The notes: generated by a model not told the origin, from the sequence alone. Shown: positions 52,285 to 61,398, numbered from the stretch's first letter. The stretch is DNA of 64,000 nt from Nocardioides alcanivorans (GCF_021555175.1 NZ_JAKGRW010000006.1:62001-126000); one strand, 5' to 3'. Translations and numbers: made by a program.

Positions 52285-52635
52285 TCACTCTCCGAGTTGA
52301 CTCCAGTACGCGCCATCGATCCCCTTCTCCTCGAGGAACGCCTCGAGCTCGTTGGTGGAGTCGAAGCGCGCTGCGACCGCGGCGAGCAGCTCTGCGTCGG
52401 CGGCCTCCCGGGGCACGTCGAGGAGCAGACGCAGCTGGATCGTCTCGGCCGGGGTCAGGGTGCGTTCGAACTCGTACTCGCGGCAACCGAGGATTCGTTC
52501 CACGCCGGGGCCGGTGTCGTGGCCGGAGAGGATGAAAGCACCTTCGTCGACCGTGATCGCGCGCCACAGCGTGCCGTCCGCGTCGGCATGGTCGGCAAGG
52601 ACCAGGACGTCTTCTGAGGTGAGTTCTTCGGCCAT
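52285..52635 (-). CDS. Hypothetical protein
   Basis: The 116-residue acidic protein starts MAEELTSEDVLVLADHADADGTLWR and ends LEEKGIDGAYWSQLGE, with CREYEFERTLTPAETIQLRLLLDV in the middle. It is cytoplasmic with no known motif. GGGAGA lies nine bases before the ATG at 52635. An open frame extends further upstream in another phase (to 52808), so an N-terminal part cut off by a CCCCC run cannot be ruled out. Confidence 0.6.
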   Translation of the reverse strand: MAEELTSEDVLVLADHADADGTLWRAITVDEGAFILSGHDTGPGVERILGCREYEFERTLTPAETIQLRLLLDVPREAADAELLAAVAARFDSTNELEAFLEEKGIDGAYWSQLGE

Positions 52636-52937
52636 GCGGAGATTGTCTCCCATGCATCCAGGGGGAGGGGTGCGACCCGGACCACACCGATGTGGGGAAT
52701 GTCGTGGTGCGCGCCGCGGTTCCATCCCACGTGAGCACCGAATCGAAGAACGAAGGCGACCTCCTGACCCGTCGCCTCGTCGTCGACCTCGGACGGTTCC
52801 AGTTGCACTGTTGTCGCTGACGTCCAGGCGCCCGGCCCCTTGGCCCGAGTGCGCGCCTCCTGTCCAGCTCATTCAGTCCAGGTGACACGTCGGCCCGTCG
52901 TGGCGACGTGCACCCGCCCCGAAAGGCAACACCCTCC
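52636..52937. other. Intergenic region before the symporter gene
   Basis: These 302 bp hold no confident gene. Short open frames exist on both strands (for example a minus-strand one from 52808), but coding bias is similar on both and neither has homology I recognise. No clear hairpin or repeat is seen. The symporter promoter probably lies here. Confidence 0.4.
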
Positions 52938-54310
52938 ATGGCTTCAACCACGCATGCTGCGACGCCCCAGAAGCGTCGCCTCCGCCTCCCGTCCTTCGGG
53001 GTCCAGGTGCTCATCGGTCTCGTGCTCGGCGTCGTGCTCGGACTCGTGGCCCGTTCGATGGGGGCCGACGGCGTCGACGCCAACGGCGAGACCGACCCCA
53101 ATTGGCTCACCGAGACGCTCACCATCATCGGCAGCACCTTCGTCACCTTGCTGCGGGCCGTCGTGCCGCCCTTGGTGTTCCTCGCCATCGTTGCGTCGAT
53201 CGCCAATCTTCGCGAGGTCGCAGGTGCGGCACGGCTGGCGTGGAAGACGCTGCTGTGGTTCGCCGGTACGGCCCTGATCGCGGTCGCGATCGGCATCGTC
53301 CTGGGACTGGTGATGCAGCCGGGCAACCACACCAGCGTGACAGCCGACGCGGCTGCTGAGCCCGGCAAGACCGGCTCGTGGCTCGACTTCCTCACCGGTC
53401 TGGTTCCGGCCAACATGTTCGGGCTGCAGGCCAGCGCAGGCGGTGACGGCTCTGTCGGCCTGTCGTTCAACGTGCTGCAGATCCTCGTGATGGCGATCGC
53501 GGTCGGGATCGCTGCACTGAAGGTGGGTGACGCCGCCGAGCCGTTCCTCGGCTTCGTCCGCTCCCTGCTGGCGATCGTCCAGAAGGTGCTGTGGTGGATC
53601 ATCCTGCTCGCCCCGATTGCAACTGTCGGCCTGCTCGGCAACGCGGTGGCGTCGTACGGGTGGGATGCGCTCGGCTCATTGAGCACGTTCGCCGTCGCGA
53701 TCTATGTGGGTCTTGCCCTGGTGATGTTCGTCGTCTACCCGGTGCTGCTGCGTCTCAATGGCCTGTCGATCAAGCAGTTCTTCTCCGGAGCCTGGCCGGC
53801 GATCCAGTTGGGCTTCGTGTCGCGTTCGTCGATCGGCACGATGCCCGTCACACAGTCGGTGACCGAGAAGAACCTCGGTGTGCCGCGGGCCTACAGTGCC
53901 TTCGCCGTTCCGCTGGGCTCGACCACCAAGATGGACGGTTGCGCCTCGATCTATCCGGCGATCGCTGCGATCTTCGTGGCTCAGTTCTTCGGACTCGAAC
54001 TCGGCGTCACCGATTACCTGCTGATCGCGTTCGTCGCCGTCATCGGATCGGCTGCCACCGCGGGCGTCACCGGCGCCACCGTGATGTTGACCCTCACGCT
54101 GTCGACGCTCGGTCTGCCGCTCGAGGGGTGGGCCTGCTGCTCGCCATCGACCCGATTCTCGACATGGGACGTACGGCGACCAACGTGGCCGGTCAGGCCC
54201 TCGTGCCGACCATCGTCGCGAAGCGCGAAGGCATCCTCGACGAGTCGGCCTACAACGCCAGCCGCCGCGGTGAAGCCTGGCGTGAAGAGGCTGAGCTGGC
54301 CGCTGCCTGA
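52938..54310 (+). CDS. Dicarboxylate/amino acid:cation symporter (one apparent frameshift)
   Basis: This is an inner-membrane symporter of the DAACS family (DctA/GltP). It shows TM segments from residue 20, the serine-rich hairpin SRSSIGTMPVTQSV, the substrate motif GSTTKMDGCASIYPAIAAIFVAQ and GATVMLTLTLSTLGLP. The frame loses one base at GGGG 54125-54128. Repair gives LLLAIDPILDMGRTATNV and about 458 residues ending AELAAA. The normally strict NMDGT motif reads KMDGCA here, so the substrate range may differ. HNH unit 3 begins within 10 bp of the stop. Confidence 0.9.
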
Positions 54311-54316
54311 CCCCCG

Positions 54317-54513
54317 GTTGGTCGAGCCTGCCCCGTTGGTCGAGTCCGTGCGTCGTTGGTCGAGCTTGTCGAGACCAGCTCTGATCCGCGGGGCAAGGTC
54401 TCGACAGGCTCGACCACCGGGATCCTGTTCGCGAGCCCATAGCCGCACCCCGCTGGTCGAGTCCGTACGTCGGTGGTCGAGTCCGTATGCCGTTGGTCGA
54501 GCTTGTCGAGACC
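54317..54513. repeat. Array F: downstream arm of unit 3
   Basis: Full GGTCGAGCTTGTCGAGACC copies lie at 54358 and 54495. An opposite-polarity copy GGTCTCGACAGGCTCGACC lies at 54397-54415. Truncated GGTCGAGTCCGTA-type copies occur at about 54339, 54454 and 54475. Confidence 0.88.
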
Positions 54514-54542
54514 CCTCTGGTCGGTGTGTGGGCGTGCCTGTG

Positions 54543-54570
54543 CCCCGGGAGAGCGTGTGTTCTCCCGGGG
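54543..54570 (-). terminator. GC hairpin downstream of the unit 3 HNH gene
   Basis: CCCCGGGAGA and TCTCCCGGGG form a 10-bp stem with an 8-nt loop, as in the other units. Confidence 0.72.
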
Positions 54571-54628
54571 TGGGCGGGCGGTGCTTCTTCGGCAGGCGCT
54601 GCTTCTGGTGGGTGGTGCTCGGCTGGTC

Positions 54629-56140
54629 TCAGCTGGTGTTGGTGGTGTCGTGGGTGCCTCGTGGTGTGACCAGCCAGGTCCTGCCGTGCTGGCTGGTCCA
54701 GATATAGGTTCCGTCTCTGGCCCGTCGGTAACGCCACCTACCGTGGGTTTTCATCAGGTGGTGACGCCGACACAACGGCGCCAGATTGTCGGGCCGGGTT
54801 TGCCCGGGTGGACCACCCTCACCGGGTGGGAGATACGGGTCGATGTGGTCCAGGTCGGCGTCCCAGCTGGAGCGTTCACAGTTGGGATACACACAGTGCG
54901 GGTCACGCAACCGGACGAGGGTGTCCATCCATTCGGGTGGATCATGACGATCCACCGCATCGGTCCTGTTCAAATCCACGACCGGGGTGACGGTCGCAAG
55001 CGAACCGTGACGGGCCAGCCAGTCGCGTAGCTGGCCGGTGAGGACCTGCCCCAACCGGTCGGTGGAGGCGATCCCGTCGCCGTCCAACCCCAACTCGTGG
55101 GGGTCGAGGCCCAACGCGAACAGGTCCGCGATGCCGACGTGGGCCATCACCCGCAGTCCACGACGCCGTCCGAACGGCCCCGGTGTCGTCACCAACCGAC
55201 CCGGCTTCACCCCGATCCCCGGGTTGCCCAGCACCGGGTTGCCCAGCACCGGCTCGCCACCCGCCGCCGCAACGTCGGACGAGGCGCTGCCGGCACCGGT
55301 GCCGTCGGTGCTGTCGGTGCTGGCGTAGTCGAGGGTGGGTTGGTCGGTGTCGTCGGTGAGCCGCCCGATCGCTTTCGCACGACGCTGGTTCACGTCGTCG
55401 GTGTCACCCAGACGCCGCATCGTCTCGGCCTCGACTGACAACAAGTCCATGAACCTGGTGAGATCCAACGAGTCACCAACGGCCTGCAACTCCGAAGTAC
55501 CAGCAACACCGCCGGCACCTTCCTCATGTCCGGCGTGGGGGTGGTGCAACCACACACCCCAATCCGCCTTCCCCCTCGGCGTGGTGGGGTCTTTGACCAG
55601 TTCGGGGTGGAATTTGGCGATGGCCATTGCCAACCACTTCTCGATGGTGGGCCAGCCGGTGAGTCCGGTGGCGGCGAGGTGGTCGTCGAACCACCGTGCA
55701 GCGGCGTACGACAGTTTCCTCGTGAGGAGTGCGACGCGACGGGCGTTCCACCCCGGCACCTCCAGTGCCTCGACCTTCGCCCACAACAGCGGCAACCGGT
55801 GCACCAGGTCCAGGGCGTCGGCGACCAACGCGAACCCGGCGGCACGCGAGATCCCGGCGGAGGCGGCGAGTTCCTCGACCGCGAACAGGGCGACATCGGG
55901 GGTGCCGTCACCGGAGATCCTGTCTTCACAGTCGGTGGGGAACAGGGTTTCGTCACCCACCACTGCTTTCGGCTTGTCAGGCGTGGGTGGGTGCATGATC
56001 GCCCACTGGTAAGCCAACCGCAGCTTGCTGCGGATTGCTTTCAGCTCGACGATCCGGTTCTCAGCCAGGAAGCCGAGCAGGGTCCCGCCATCGAGGTCAG
56101 AGACCTCGTACGGCTGGTGGCGGGCGTCGATTTCGATCAT
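54629..56140 (-). CDS. DUF222 / HNH endonuclease, unit 3 (intact)
   Basis: The 503-residue protein is closely similar to the unit 2 product over its whole length: DUF222 from MIEIDARHQPYEV, then a variable Ser/Thr/Gly/Asp-rich linker, then the HNH domain CVYPNCERSSWDADLDHIDPY ... LCRRHHLMKTH. The C-terminal residues after GTHDT differ in every copy. It is open throughout, unlike unit 1. Family role and caveats are as for unit 2. Confidence 0.92.
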   Translation of the reverse strand: MIEIDARHQPYEVSDLDGGTLLGFLAENRIVELKAIRSKLRLAYQWAIMHPPTPDKPKAVVGDETLFPTDCEDRISGDGTPDVALFAVEELAASAGISRAAGFALVADALDLVHRLPLLWAKVEALEVPGWNARRVALLTRKLSYAAARWFDDHLAATGLTGWPTIEKWLAMAIAKFHPELVKDPTTPRGKADWGVWLHHPHAGHEEGAGGVAGTSELQAVGDSLDLTRFMDLLSVEAETMRRLGDTDDVNQRRAKAIGRLTDDTDQPTLDYASTDSTDGTGAGSASSDVAAAGGEPVLGNPVLGNPGIGVKPGRLVTTPGPFGRRRGLRVMAHVGIADLFALGLDPHELGLDGDGIASTDRLGQVLTGQLRDWLARHGSLATVTPVVDLNRTDAVDRHDPPEWMDTLVRLRDPHCVYPNCERSSWDADLDHIDPYLPPGEGGPPGQTRPDNLAPLCRRHHLMKTHGRWRYRRARDGTYIWTSQHGRTWLVTPRGTHDTTNTS

Positions 56141-56226
56141 GGAACCAGTCCAACATTTGGCTCCGACACAACCCGGGGCACCGGGACTCAGGCTGTGGAC
56201 AACCACCGGCCGCACTGCCGGGACGA
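56141..56226 (-). promoter_or_regulatory. Conserved 86-bp leader of the unit 3 HNH gene
   Basis: It differs from the unit 1 leader by only a few bases, including one missing base near a CGG stretch. Confidence 0.5.
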
Positions 56227-56535
56227 GGTCTCGACAAGCTCGACCAACGAACCGGTGGGCGGGCGGTGGGGTCTCGACAAGCTCGACCAACGAACCGGTG
56301 GGCGGGCGACTTGGTCTCGACAAGCTCGACCTCCGGCCTGCTGGGACGGGGTCTCGACAGGCTCGACCTCCGGGGTGGTCTCGACGGGCTCGACCAACGA
56401 AACGGTCTCGACGGGCTCGACCAACGAAACGGTCTCGACGGGCTCGACCAACGAAACGGTCTCGACGGGCTCGACCAACGATCCGGTCTCGACGGGCTCG
56501 ACCAACGGAGTACGGGCTCGACCAGCGGTGGCTGG
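56227..56535 (+). repeat. Array G: upstream arm of unit 3
   Basis: Copies start at 56227, 56270 and 56313 (43-bp period), then 56350, then 56377, 56404, 56431, 56458 and 56485 at an exact 27-bp period with a GGG centre. Truncated copies continue to about 56535. All have one polarity. Confidence 0.93.
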
Positions 56536-56678
56536 TGCTGCGGGTGACGAGCGGGGAGGGAGAACCTAGGATGGCTGGTCGTGAGTGATCGGCGAGCGGG
56601 CATGGCGGGGACGGTCGGTGCGCTCCTCATCCGAGGCGAACCCGACGGGGTCACTCCCCAGCGCTCCTGCGACCGACA

Positions 56679-57305
56679 ATGACCGTTGCGAAGGTCGACC
56701 CCAAGAAGGAGTGGGACCTCTACCGCGCCCGCCGGGGCGAGTTCCGCCTCCTCGAAGTCCCGCCGCTTCGCTACCTGATGGTCGACGGTCACGGAGACCC
56801 CAACACTGCGCCCTCCTATGCGGCTGCGTTGGAGGCGCTCTATCCGGTGGCCTACAAGACCAAGTTCGCCAGCAAGCGAGAACTCGACCGCGACTACGTG
56901 GTGCCCCCGCTCGAGGCACTGTGGTGGGCCGACGACATGACCTCCTTCACGACCGCGCGCGACAAGTCGCTGTGGTCGTGGACGGTGATGATCCTGGTGC
57001 CCGACTGGTGTCACGACGAGTTGGTCGCTGCCGCCATCGAGGCAGTGGCGGGATCGAAGGATGCACCGGAGGCCCTGGGCCGGCTGCGACTCGAGGAGTT
57101 GGAGGAGGGGCGTTGCGTGCAGACCCTCCACATCGGGCCGTACGACGAGGAAGCAGCGGTGCTGGCGCAGATGCACGACGAGTTCATTCCCGAGTCGGGT
57201 CTCAGGATGCGCGGGCTGCACCACGAGATCTACCTCGGTGACCCGCGGCGTACGTCGCCCGATCGCCTCCGGACGATCCTGCGGCAACCGGTCGAACCTG
57301 CCTGA
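56679..57305 (+). CDS. GyrI-like small-molecule-binding domain protein
   Basis: The 208-residue protein matches stand-alone GyrI-like (SHOCT-type) domain proteins: VPPLRYLMVDGHGDPNTAPSYAAALEALYPVAYKTKFA at the start, LEALWWADDMTSF, WSWTVMILVPDW, and a C-terminal HIGPYDEEAAVLAQMHDEFIPE. These domains bind hydrophobic cations or toxins and sometimes hydrolyse them. The upstream 140 bp between array G and the ATG has no other clear gene. It converges with the DUF3592 gene. Confidence 0.8.
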   Translation: MTVAKVDPKKEWDLYRARRGEFRLLEVPPLRYLMVDGHGDPNTAPSYAAALEALYPVAYKTKFASKRELDRDYVVPPLEALWWADDMTSFTTARDKSLWSWTVMILVPDWCHDELVAAAIEAVAGSKDAPEALGRLRLEELEEGRCVQTLHIGPYDEEAAVLAQMHDEFIPESGLRMRGLHHEIYLGDPRRTSPDRLRTILRQPVEPA

Positions 57306-57307
57306 CC

Positions 57308-58027
57308 TCACCCGTGCCAGCGCCACGTGCGACCGCCATCGGCAGTGACGTGGAGGGACAAGCCGCGCGGTCTGCCCTTGTGAACCGCATCGATGAAGAG
57401 GGTGCCGGGCACGGGACTGCCCAACTCGGTTCCGCCCGTTGCGGAATGGAGGATCCGCGACCAGTCCCGGCGCTTGTTGCGCACCGAGGCGGCCGTACTC
57501 ACCCGGAAGGCAGGCGTGCCGGGCTGTCCGAACGTCTCCAGGGTGAGCGGTTGCCAGCGGCCGTGCAGCGCCGCCGCCACGGCCCGGCGTACCCGAGACC
57601 GACCGCGCAGCAGGAACCCGACGGCGGTGCCGAAACCGAGAACAAGGACAACGCTGGCCAAGCGCAACGCGATCGGAGGACTCGTGTGTGGACCCCCGCT
57701 CGTCGACCAGATGTCGACCTCGTCACCCAACTGCCAGGGATCGCCGCAGCGACCGACCGTTCCGGTCCGCCGCCGACCGTCCTCCTCCCACGCCAGTGTG
57801 TAGGTGTCCCGCTTGCTGCGGGAGCAGAACGTCACCTGGTCGATCTCGATGACGGTGGCGGTCTGCTCGGTGCTCCTGCCCAGTGCGTGCGCCATCGTCC
57901 CCGGGTGGGCCAACCCCACGACGAGCAGGGTCAAGGTGCTCAGCACGATGGCGACGACCAGCGCCCACAGGCCCTTCACCCAAGGCAGGTGCGCGCGGGA
58001 GAGCGCTCCACGTTCGTCGGACTGCAT
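57308..58027 (-). CDS. DUF3592-like membrane protein
   Basis: The 239-residue product has two membrane helices (about 20-42 and 120-140). Between them is a beta-rich loop (ATVIEIDQVTFCSRSKRDTYTLAWEEDGRRRTGTV ... GDEVDIW) with two cysteines, the DUF3592 pattern. The C-terminal 90 residues are soluble. The ATG at 58027 is chosen over an upstream in-frame start at 58060. Function unknown. Confidence 0.7.
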   Translation of the reverse strand: MQSDERGALSRAHLPWVKGLWALVVAIVLSTLTLLVVGLAHPGTMAHALGRSTEQTATVIEIDQVTFCSRSKRDTYTLAWEEDGRRRTGTVGRCGDPWQLGDEVDIWSTSGGPHTSPPIALRLASVVLVLGFGTAVGFLLRGRSRVRRAVAAALHGRWQPLTLETFGQPGTPAFRVSTAASVRNKRRDWSRILHSATGGTELGSPVPGTLFIDAVHKGRPRGLSLHVTADGGRTWRWHG

Positions 58028-58066
58028 GGCTTCGTGCCTACCCGATCCAGGTTGATCCACTCCTGG

Positions 58067-58639
58067 TCACAAGGTCTTGCGCATCACCAATCGGGGCAGC
58101 CTGCTCGCAACGGCGTCGGTCTCGCCGATGACCTCGAAACCGGCCGCTTCGAACATGTGTCGCGTGCCCACGAAGGCCATCGTGATGTCCATGCGCCCGG
58201 GGGGATCGACCGGGTGCGCCTCCACGGCCGGAGCACCGCGCGAGGCGGCGTAGGCGACGGCACCTTCGATGAGCCGGATCGCGTGGCCACGTCTGCGGTG
58301 TCCGCCGCGGACCACGGTGCAGATGATGCTCCACACGGCGACGTCGTCGACAGGACGAATGAGCTTCGACGATTCGAGGCGGGGGATGTCCGTGCGCGGT
58401 GAGATGGAGCACCAACCCACCGGGACGTCACCGGCGTAGCCGATCACGCCGGGCGCAGGGTCGCGTTGCGTCAAGCAGTGCATGGCAGCACCTCGGTCAC
58501 CGCCGCCGAGTTCTTCGATCGACCGCGCCGGCAGCCGATGTGAGAGACACCAACAATGGGTGGCGCGCCGGTTGGGATTGATGACATCGGCGAAGTCGTC
58601 GAAGCGTTCAGGCGTGAGTGGCCGCACCTCGAAGTCCAT
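58067..58639 (-). CDS. GNAT family N-acetyltransferase
   Basis: The 190-residue protein contains the acetyl-CoA motif VVRGGHRRRGHAIRLIEGAVAYAASRGAPAVEAHP, a GNAT R-x-x-G-x-G/A-like loop, then TRHMFEAAGFEVIGE. NPNRRATHCWCLSHRLPA near the N-terminus is cysteine-rich, as in a GNAT subgroup found beside tRNA or antibiotic genes. Substrate unknown. It is a single gene divergent from the DUF2384-like gene. Confidence 0.85.
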   Translation of the reverse strand: MDFEVRPLTPERFDDFADVINPNRRATHCWCLSHRLPARSIEELGGGDRGAAMHCLTQRDPAPGVIGYAGDVPVGWCSISPRTDIPRLESSKLIRPVDDVAVWSIICTVVRGGHRRRGHAIRLIEGAVAYAASRGAPAVEAHPVDPPGRMDITMAFVGTRHMFEAAGFEVIGETDAVASRLPRLVMRKTL

Positions 58640-58744
58640 GCGCCATGCCTACCAGAGCAGGTGGGCAAGCGTCATCGGGTGGCAGGCGTAGCCTGACGTC
58701 ATCATGAAGCGAACCAACGATTCCGTCCCCGTGGACCACTCCTA

Positions 58745-59173
58745 GTGGCGCGCGCCAGGAACCGCCCGCAGAAGCAAGGGTCCGGTCCAGCCTTCGGCAA
58801 CCCCATGGCGGAGCAGGTCGGACCCGACTTCTATGACGAGGCTGCCATGCGTGAGGCCCTCTCCGCCGATACGGAACCCCTTGCCGCCGGGGAGTTGAGG
58901 ACGATGGTGGAACAGGGCGCCGTGCTGGGTCTGCGCACGGCCGACGAACAGTGGATCTTCCCGACCTGGCAGGTGCGCGACCATGCTGTGCTGGCCGGAC
59001 TCGCCGATGCGATCCAGGAGTTCGAGGGCCACCCGCTGTGGTCGATCGGACTGTGGCTGACCACACCGCACGAAGATCTCGACGACCTCACACCCGTGCA
59101 GGCGCTGGAGACGAGGGATGCGGTCGACCTGGTGCGGGACCTCGCCAGTGACACCGCCGACCGCTGGGCTTGA
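58745..59173 (+). CDS. DUF2384/MbcA-like protein without an obvious toxin partner
   Basis: The 142-residue protein ends SIGLWLTTPHEDLDDLTPVQALETRDAVDLVRDLASDTADRWA, resembling the C-terminal domain of MbcA/ParS-type antitoxins (W...P...L..L.P...L..G....V). The middle, MVEQGAVLGLRTADEQWIFPTWQV, fits the same family. No RES-domain toxin follows; the next gene is DUF2200. The start is GTG at 58745. A TAGCCT box and an ATG at 58704 in another phase (MKRTNDSVPVDHS) lie upstream and may mark the true start if one base is missing. Confidence 0.6.
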   Translation: MARARNRPQKQGSGPAFGNPMAEQVGPDFYDEAAMREALSADTEPLAAGELRTMVEQGAVLGLRTADEQWIFPTWQVRDHAVLAGLADAIQEFEGHPLWSIGLWLTTPHEDLDDLTPVQALETRDAVDLVRDLASDTADRWA

Positions 59174-59208
59174 CGAGCTGGTGCCCGCACCTGACGGCCA
59201 AGGATCGC

Positions 59209-59214
59209 TAGGCT
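59209..59214 (+). promoter_or_regulatory. -10 box TAGGCT upstream of the DUF2200 gene
   Basis: TAGGCT is followed by seven bases and the ATG at 59222, with no ribosome-binding site. Confidence 0.45.
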
Positions 59215-59221
59215 GGGCGCC

Positions 59222-59563
59222 ATGCACCGGATCTTCCGCGCCAGCTTTGCCTCGGTCTATCCGCACTACGTGACGAAGGTGGAGAAGAAGGGCCGCACCA
59301 AGGCCGAGTTGGACCAGGTGATCGAGTGGCTGACCGGCTTCGACGAGACGGCACTGGCCAGACACCTTGCTGCGGGTACGACGTTCGAGGAGTTCTTTGC
59401 CGACGCCGACCTCAACCCCTCGGCCTCGCTCATCACCGGCGTCGTCTGTGGCATCCGGGTGGAGGAGGTCGAGGACCCGTTGATGCAGCAGATCCGCTAT
59501 CTCGACAAGCTCGTCGACGAGCTCGCCAAGGGCAAGGCGATGGACAGGGTCCTCCGCGTCTAG
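59222..59563 (+). CDS. DUF2200 family protein
   Basis: The 113-residue protein matches DUF2200 over its full length: [66 protein letters not shown] and the highly conserved [20 protein letters not shown] tail. The family is widespread and small, and its function is unknown. It is monocistronic by spacing, with a leaderless-type promoter. Confidence 0.9.
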   Translation: MHRIFRASFASVYPHYVTKVEKKGRTKAELDQVIEWLTGFDETALARHLAAGTTFEEFFADADLNPSASLITGVVCGIRVEEVEDPLMQQIRYLDKLVDELAKGKAMDRVLRV

Positions 59564-59643
59564 GGGGAGATGGCGGCCGTGACCGGTTGCGAGTTCGACG
59601 CCCCGGAACCGCAGGCCCTCGAGCGTCCGGAATGATGGCGCGC

Positions 59644-60891
59644 ATGTCTGACGTCGTCCAGTCCGTCCTTGCCGGAATCGATGGTGTGCGGGGCTGGCAG
59701 GAGGCGCTCTACAAGGACCTCCACCAACACCCCGAGCTCCCGCACCAGGAGCACCGCACCGCGGCGAAGGTGGCTGATCGACTCCGGACGTCGGGTTGCG
59801 AGGTGCACGAGGGGATGGGTGGCACGGGGGTCGTCGGGATCCTGCGCAACGGTGATGGCCCGCGGATCCTGCTGCGTGCCGACATGGATGCGCTCCCGGT
59901 GCGCGAAGCAACCGGCCTCGCCTATGCCAGCACGCACGTCACCGATGAGGGCACACCCGTGATGCACGCGTGTGGCCACGACATGCACGTGACCGCGTTG
60001 CTGGGGGCCACGGACCTCCTCGCCGCATCGCGGCAGCAGTGGTCAGGAACCCTGATCTCCCTCTTCCAACCTGCGGAGGAGGTGGGCGACGGCGCGCAGG
60101 GGATGGTCGACGACGGGCTCCGCGAGGTGCTCGGAGGGGTCGACGTCGCCATGGCACAGCATGTGCTTCCGCTGCCGGCCGGACAGATCGGCACCTGCCC
60201 GGGGCCATTCCTCTCTGCGGCCGACAGCATGCGGATCACCGTGCACGGCCGGGGCAGCCACGGCTCGATGCCGCAGGCGTCGGTCGATCCAGTCGTCCTG
60301 GCAGCGATGATCGTGATCCGGCTCCAGACCGTCGTCGCGCGCGAGGTCGCTCCGGCCGAGACGGCGGTGCTCACGGTGGGCAGCGTTCAGGCCGGCAGCC
60401 GTAGCAACGTCATCCCCGACCACGCCACGTTGTTGCTCAACGTCCGTACCTATGACGAGCAGGTCCGCATGCATGTCCTCGAGGCCATCGAGCGGATCGT
60501 GCGTGCCGAGTGCGCCGCATCGGGTTCGCCGAAGGATCCCGAGTTCGAGCTCTACGACCGCTACTCCCTCACCGACAACGACGAGGCGACCACGGCGCTG
60601 GTGGCGGCTGCGTTCGCCGACCACTTCGGTGAACGGGCCGTGCGGATCCCGAAGCACAGCGCGAGCGAGGACTTCAGCGACTTGCCCAACGCCTTCGGTG
60701 CGCCCTACACCTACTGGGGAATCGGTGGGATCGACCCCGATGCCTACCGGGTGGCGGAGGCTGCCGGCCGGATCGCGCAGGACATCCCCACCAACCACTC
60801 CGCTGTCTTCGCTCCCGTCATCCAGCCGACGCTCGACACCGGTACGTCGGCACTCGTCGTGGCCGCGTTGGCCCACCTGGGCAGGGGGTGA
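59644..60891 (+). CDS. M20 family amidohydrolase
   Basis: The 415-residue protein is an M20D-type metallopeptidase/N-acyl-amino-acid hydrolase: ILLRADMDALPVREATGL, MHACGHDMHVTALLG, FQPAEEVGDGAQGMVDDG with the catalytic glutamate pair, HGRGSHGSMPQ in the dimerisation domain, and HSASEDFSDLP near the end supplying the last metal ligand. Substrates are typically hippurate-like or N-acyl amino acids. ATGs at 59632 and 59635 are alternative starts. The YccF gene follows with an overlapping GTGA. Confidence 0.9.
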   Translation: MSDVVQSVLAGIDGVRGWQEALYKDLHQHPELPHQEHRTAAKVADRLRTSGCEVHEGMGGTGVVGILRNGDGPRILLRADMDALPVREATGLAYASTHVTDEGTPVMHACGHDMHVTALLGATDLLAASRQQWSGTLISLFQPAEEVGDGAQGMVDDGLREVLGGVDVAMAQHVLPLPAGQIGTCPGPFLSAADSMRITVHGRGSHGSMPQASVDPVVLAAMIVIRLQTVVAREVAPAETAVLTVGSVQAGSRSNVIPDHATLLLNVRTYDEQVRMHVLEAIERIVRAECAASGSPKDPEFELYDRYSLTDNDEATTALVAAAFADHFGERAVRIPKHSASEDFSDLPNAFGAPYTYWGIGGIDPDAYRVAEAAGRIAQDIPTNHSAVFAPVIQPTLDTGTSALVVAALAHLGRG

Positions 60892-60896
60892 GGACC

Positions 60897-61313
60897 ATGA
60901 AGCTCCTGTTGAACCTGATCTGGCTGGTGCTCTCCGGTTTCTGGATGTTCCTCGGCTACATGATCGTCGGTGCCCTGTGGTGCCTCACGATCGTCGGGAT
61001 CCCGTTCGGCCTGGCGTCGTTCCGCATCGGCCGCTTCGCGTTGTGGCCGTTCGGTCGCACGGTGGTGCTGCGCGCAGGTGCCGGCGTACCCAGCGGTGTC
61101 GGCAACATCTTCTGGTTCATCCTCTCGGGGGTGTGGCTCGCGATCGGGCACGTGGTGACAGGTTTCCTGCTCTGCGTCACGATCATCGGCATCCCGCTCG
61201 GCCTGGCGAACTTCAAGATGGTCCAGGTCAGCCTGCTCCCGTTGGGCCGCGAGATCGTGCCCACCTCCCAGGTCCGTCGCTACGGCGACGCTCCGGCTGG
61301 CCCCTCCTTCTGA
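60897..61313 (+). CDS. YccF domain membrane protein
   Basis: The 138-residue protein carries two copies of the YccF motif: LLLNLIWLVLSGFWMFLGYMIVGALWCLTIVGIPFGLASFRIGRFALWPFG and IFWFILSGVWLAIGHVVTGFLLCVTIIGIPLGLANFKMVQVSLLPLG, four membrane helices in all. Function is unknown. The ATG at 60897 is used. A GTG at 60888 overlapping the M20 stop is also in frame and would add three residues, so coupling is likely. Confidence 0.88.
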   Translation: MKLLLNLIWLVLSGFWMFLGYMIVGALWCLTIVGIPFGLASFRIGRFALWPFGRTVVLRAGAGVPSGVGNIFWFILSGVWLAIGHVVTGFLLCVTIIGIPLGLANFKMVQVSLLPLGREIVPTSQVRRYGDAPAGPSF

Positions 61314-61398
61314 CTGACCGGGGTGTGAGGCAGGGCACCCGGTTGCCGGGGCACCGGTGATCGTCATGCCCGGAGCATCCGTATAGGTTGGGCGGCGC

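Larger units (their letters stand above)
54317..56535 (-). mobile_element. DUF222-HNH repeat unit 3
   Basis: Same plan as units 1 and 2, pointing left: arm G (56227-56535), 86-bp leader, open DUF222-HNH gene, GC hairpin 58 bp after the stop, arm F (54317-54513) of inverted polarity. Arm F matches arm B of unit 1 in part, including a GGGATCCTGTTC segment, but an internal 20-bp block is inverted between them. Confidence 0.6.

Noticed and set aside
52646..52808. Additional gene or N-terminal exon-like extension upstream of 52635
   Set aside because: Open frames exist on both strands with similar codon bias, neither is recognisable, and the ATG at 52635 has its own ribosome-binding site. Kept only as a note.
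58745..59563. Toxin-antitoxin pair formed by the DUF2384-like and DUF2200 genes
   Set aside because: DUF2200 is not a known toxin, the genes are 48 bp apart, and DUF2200 appears to have its own promoter.
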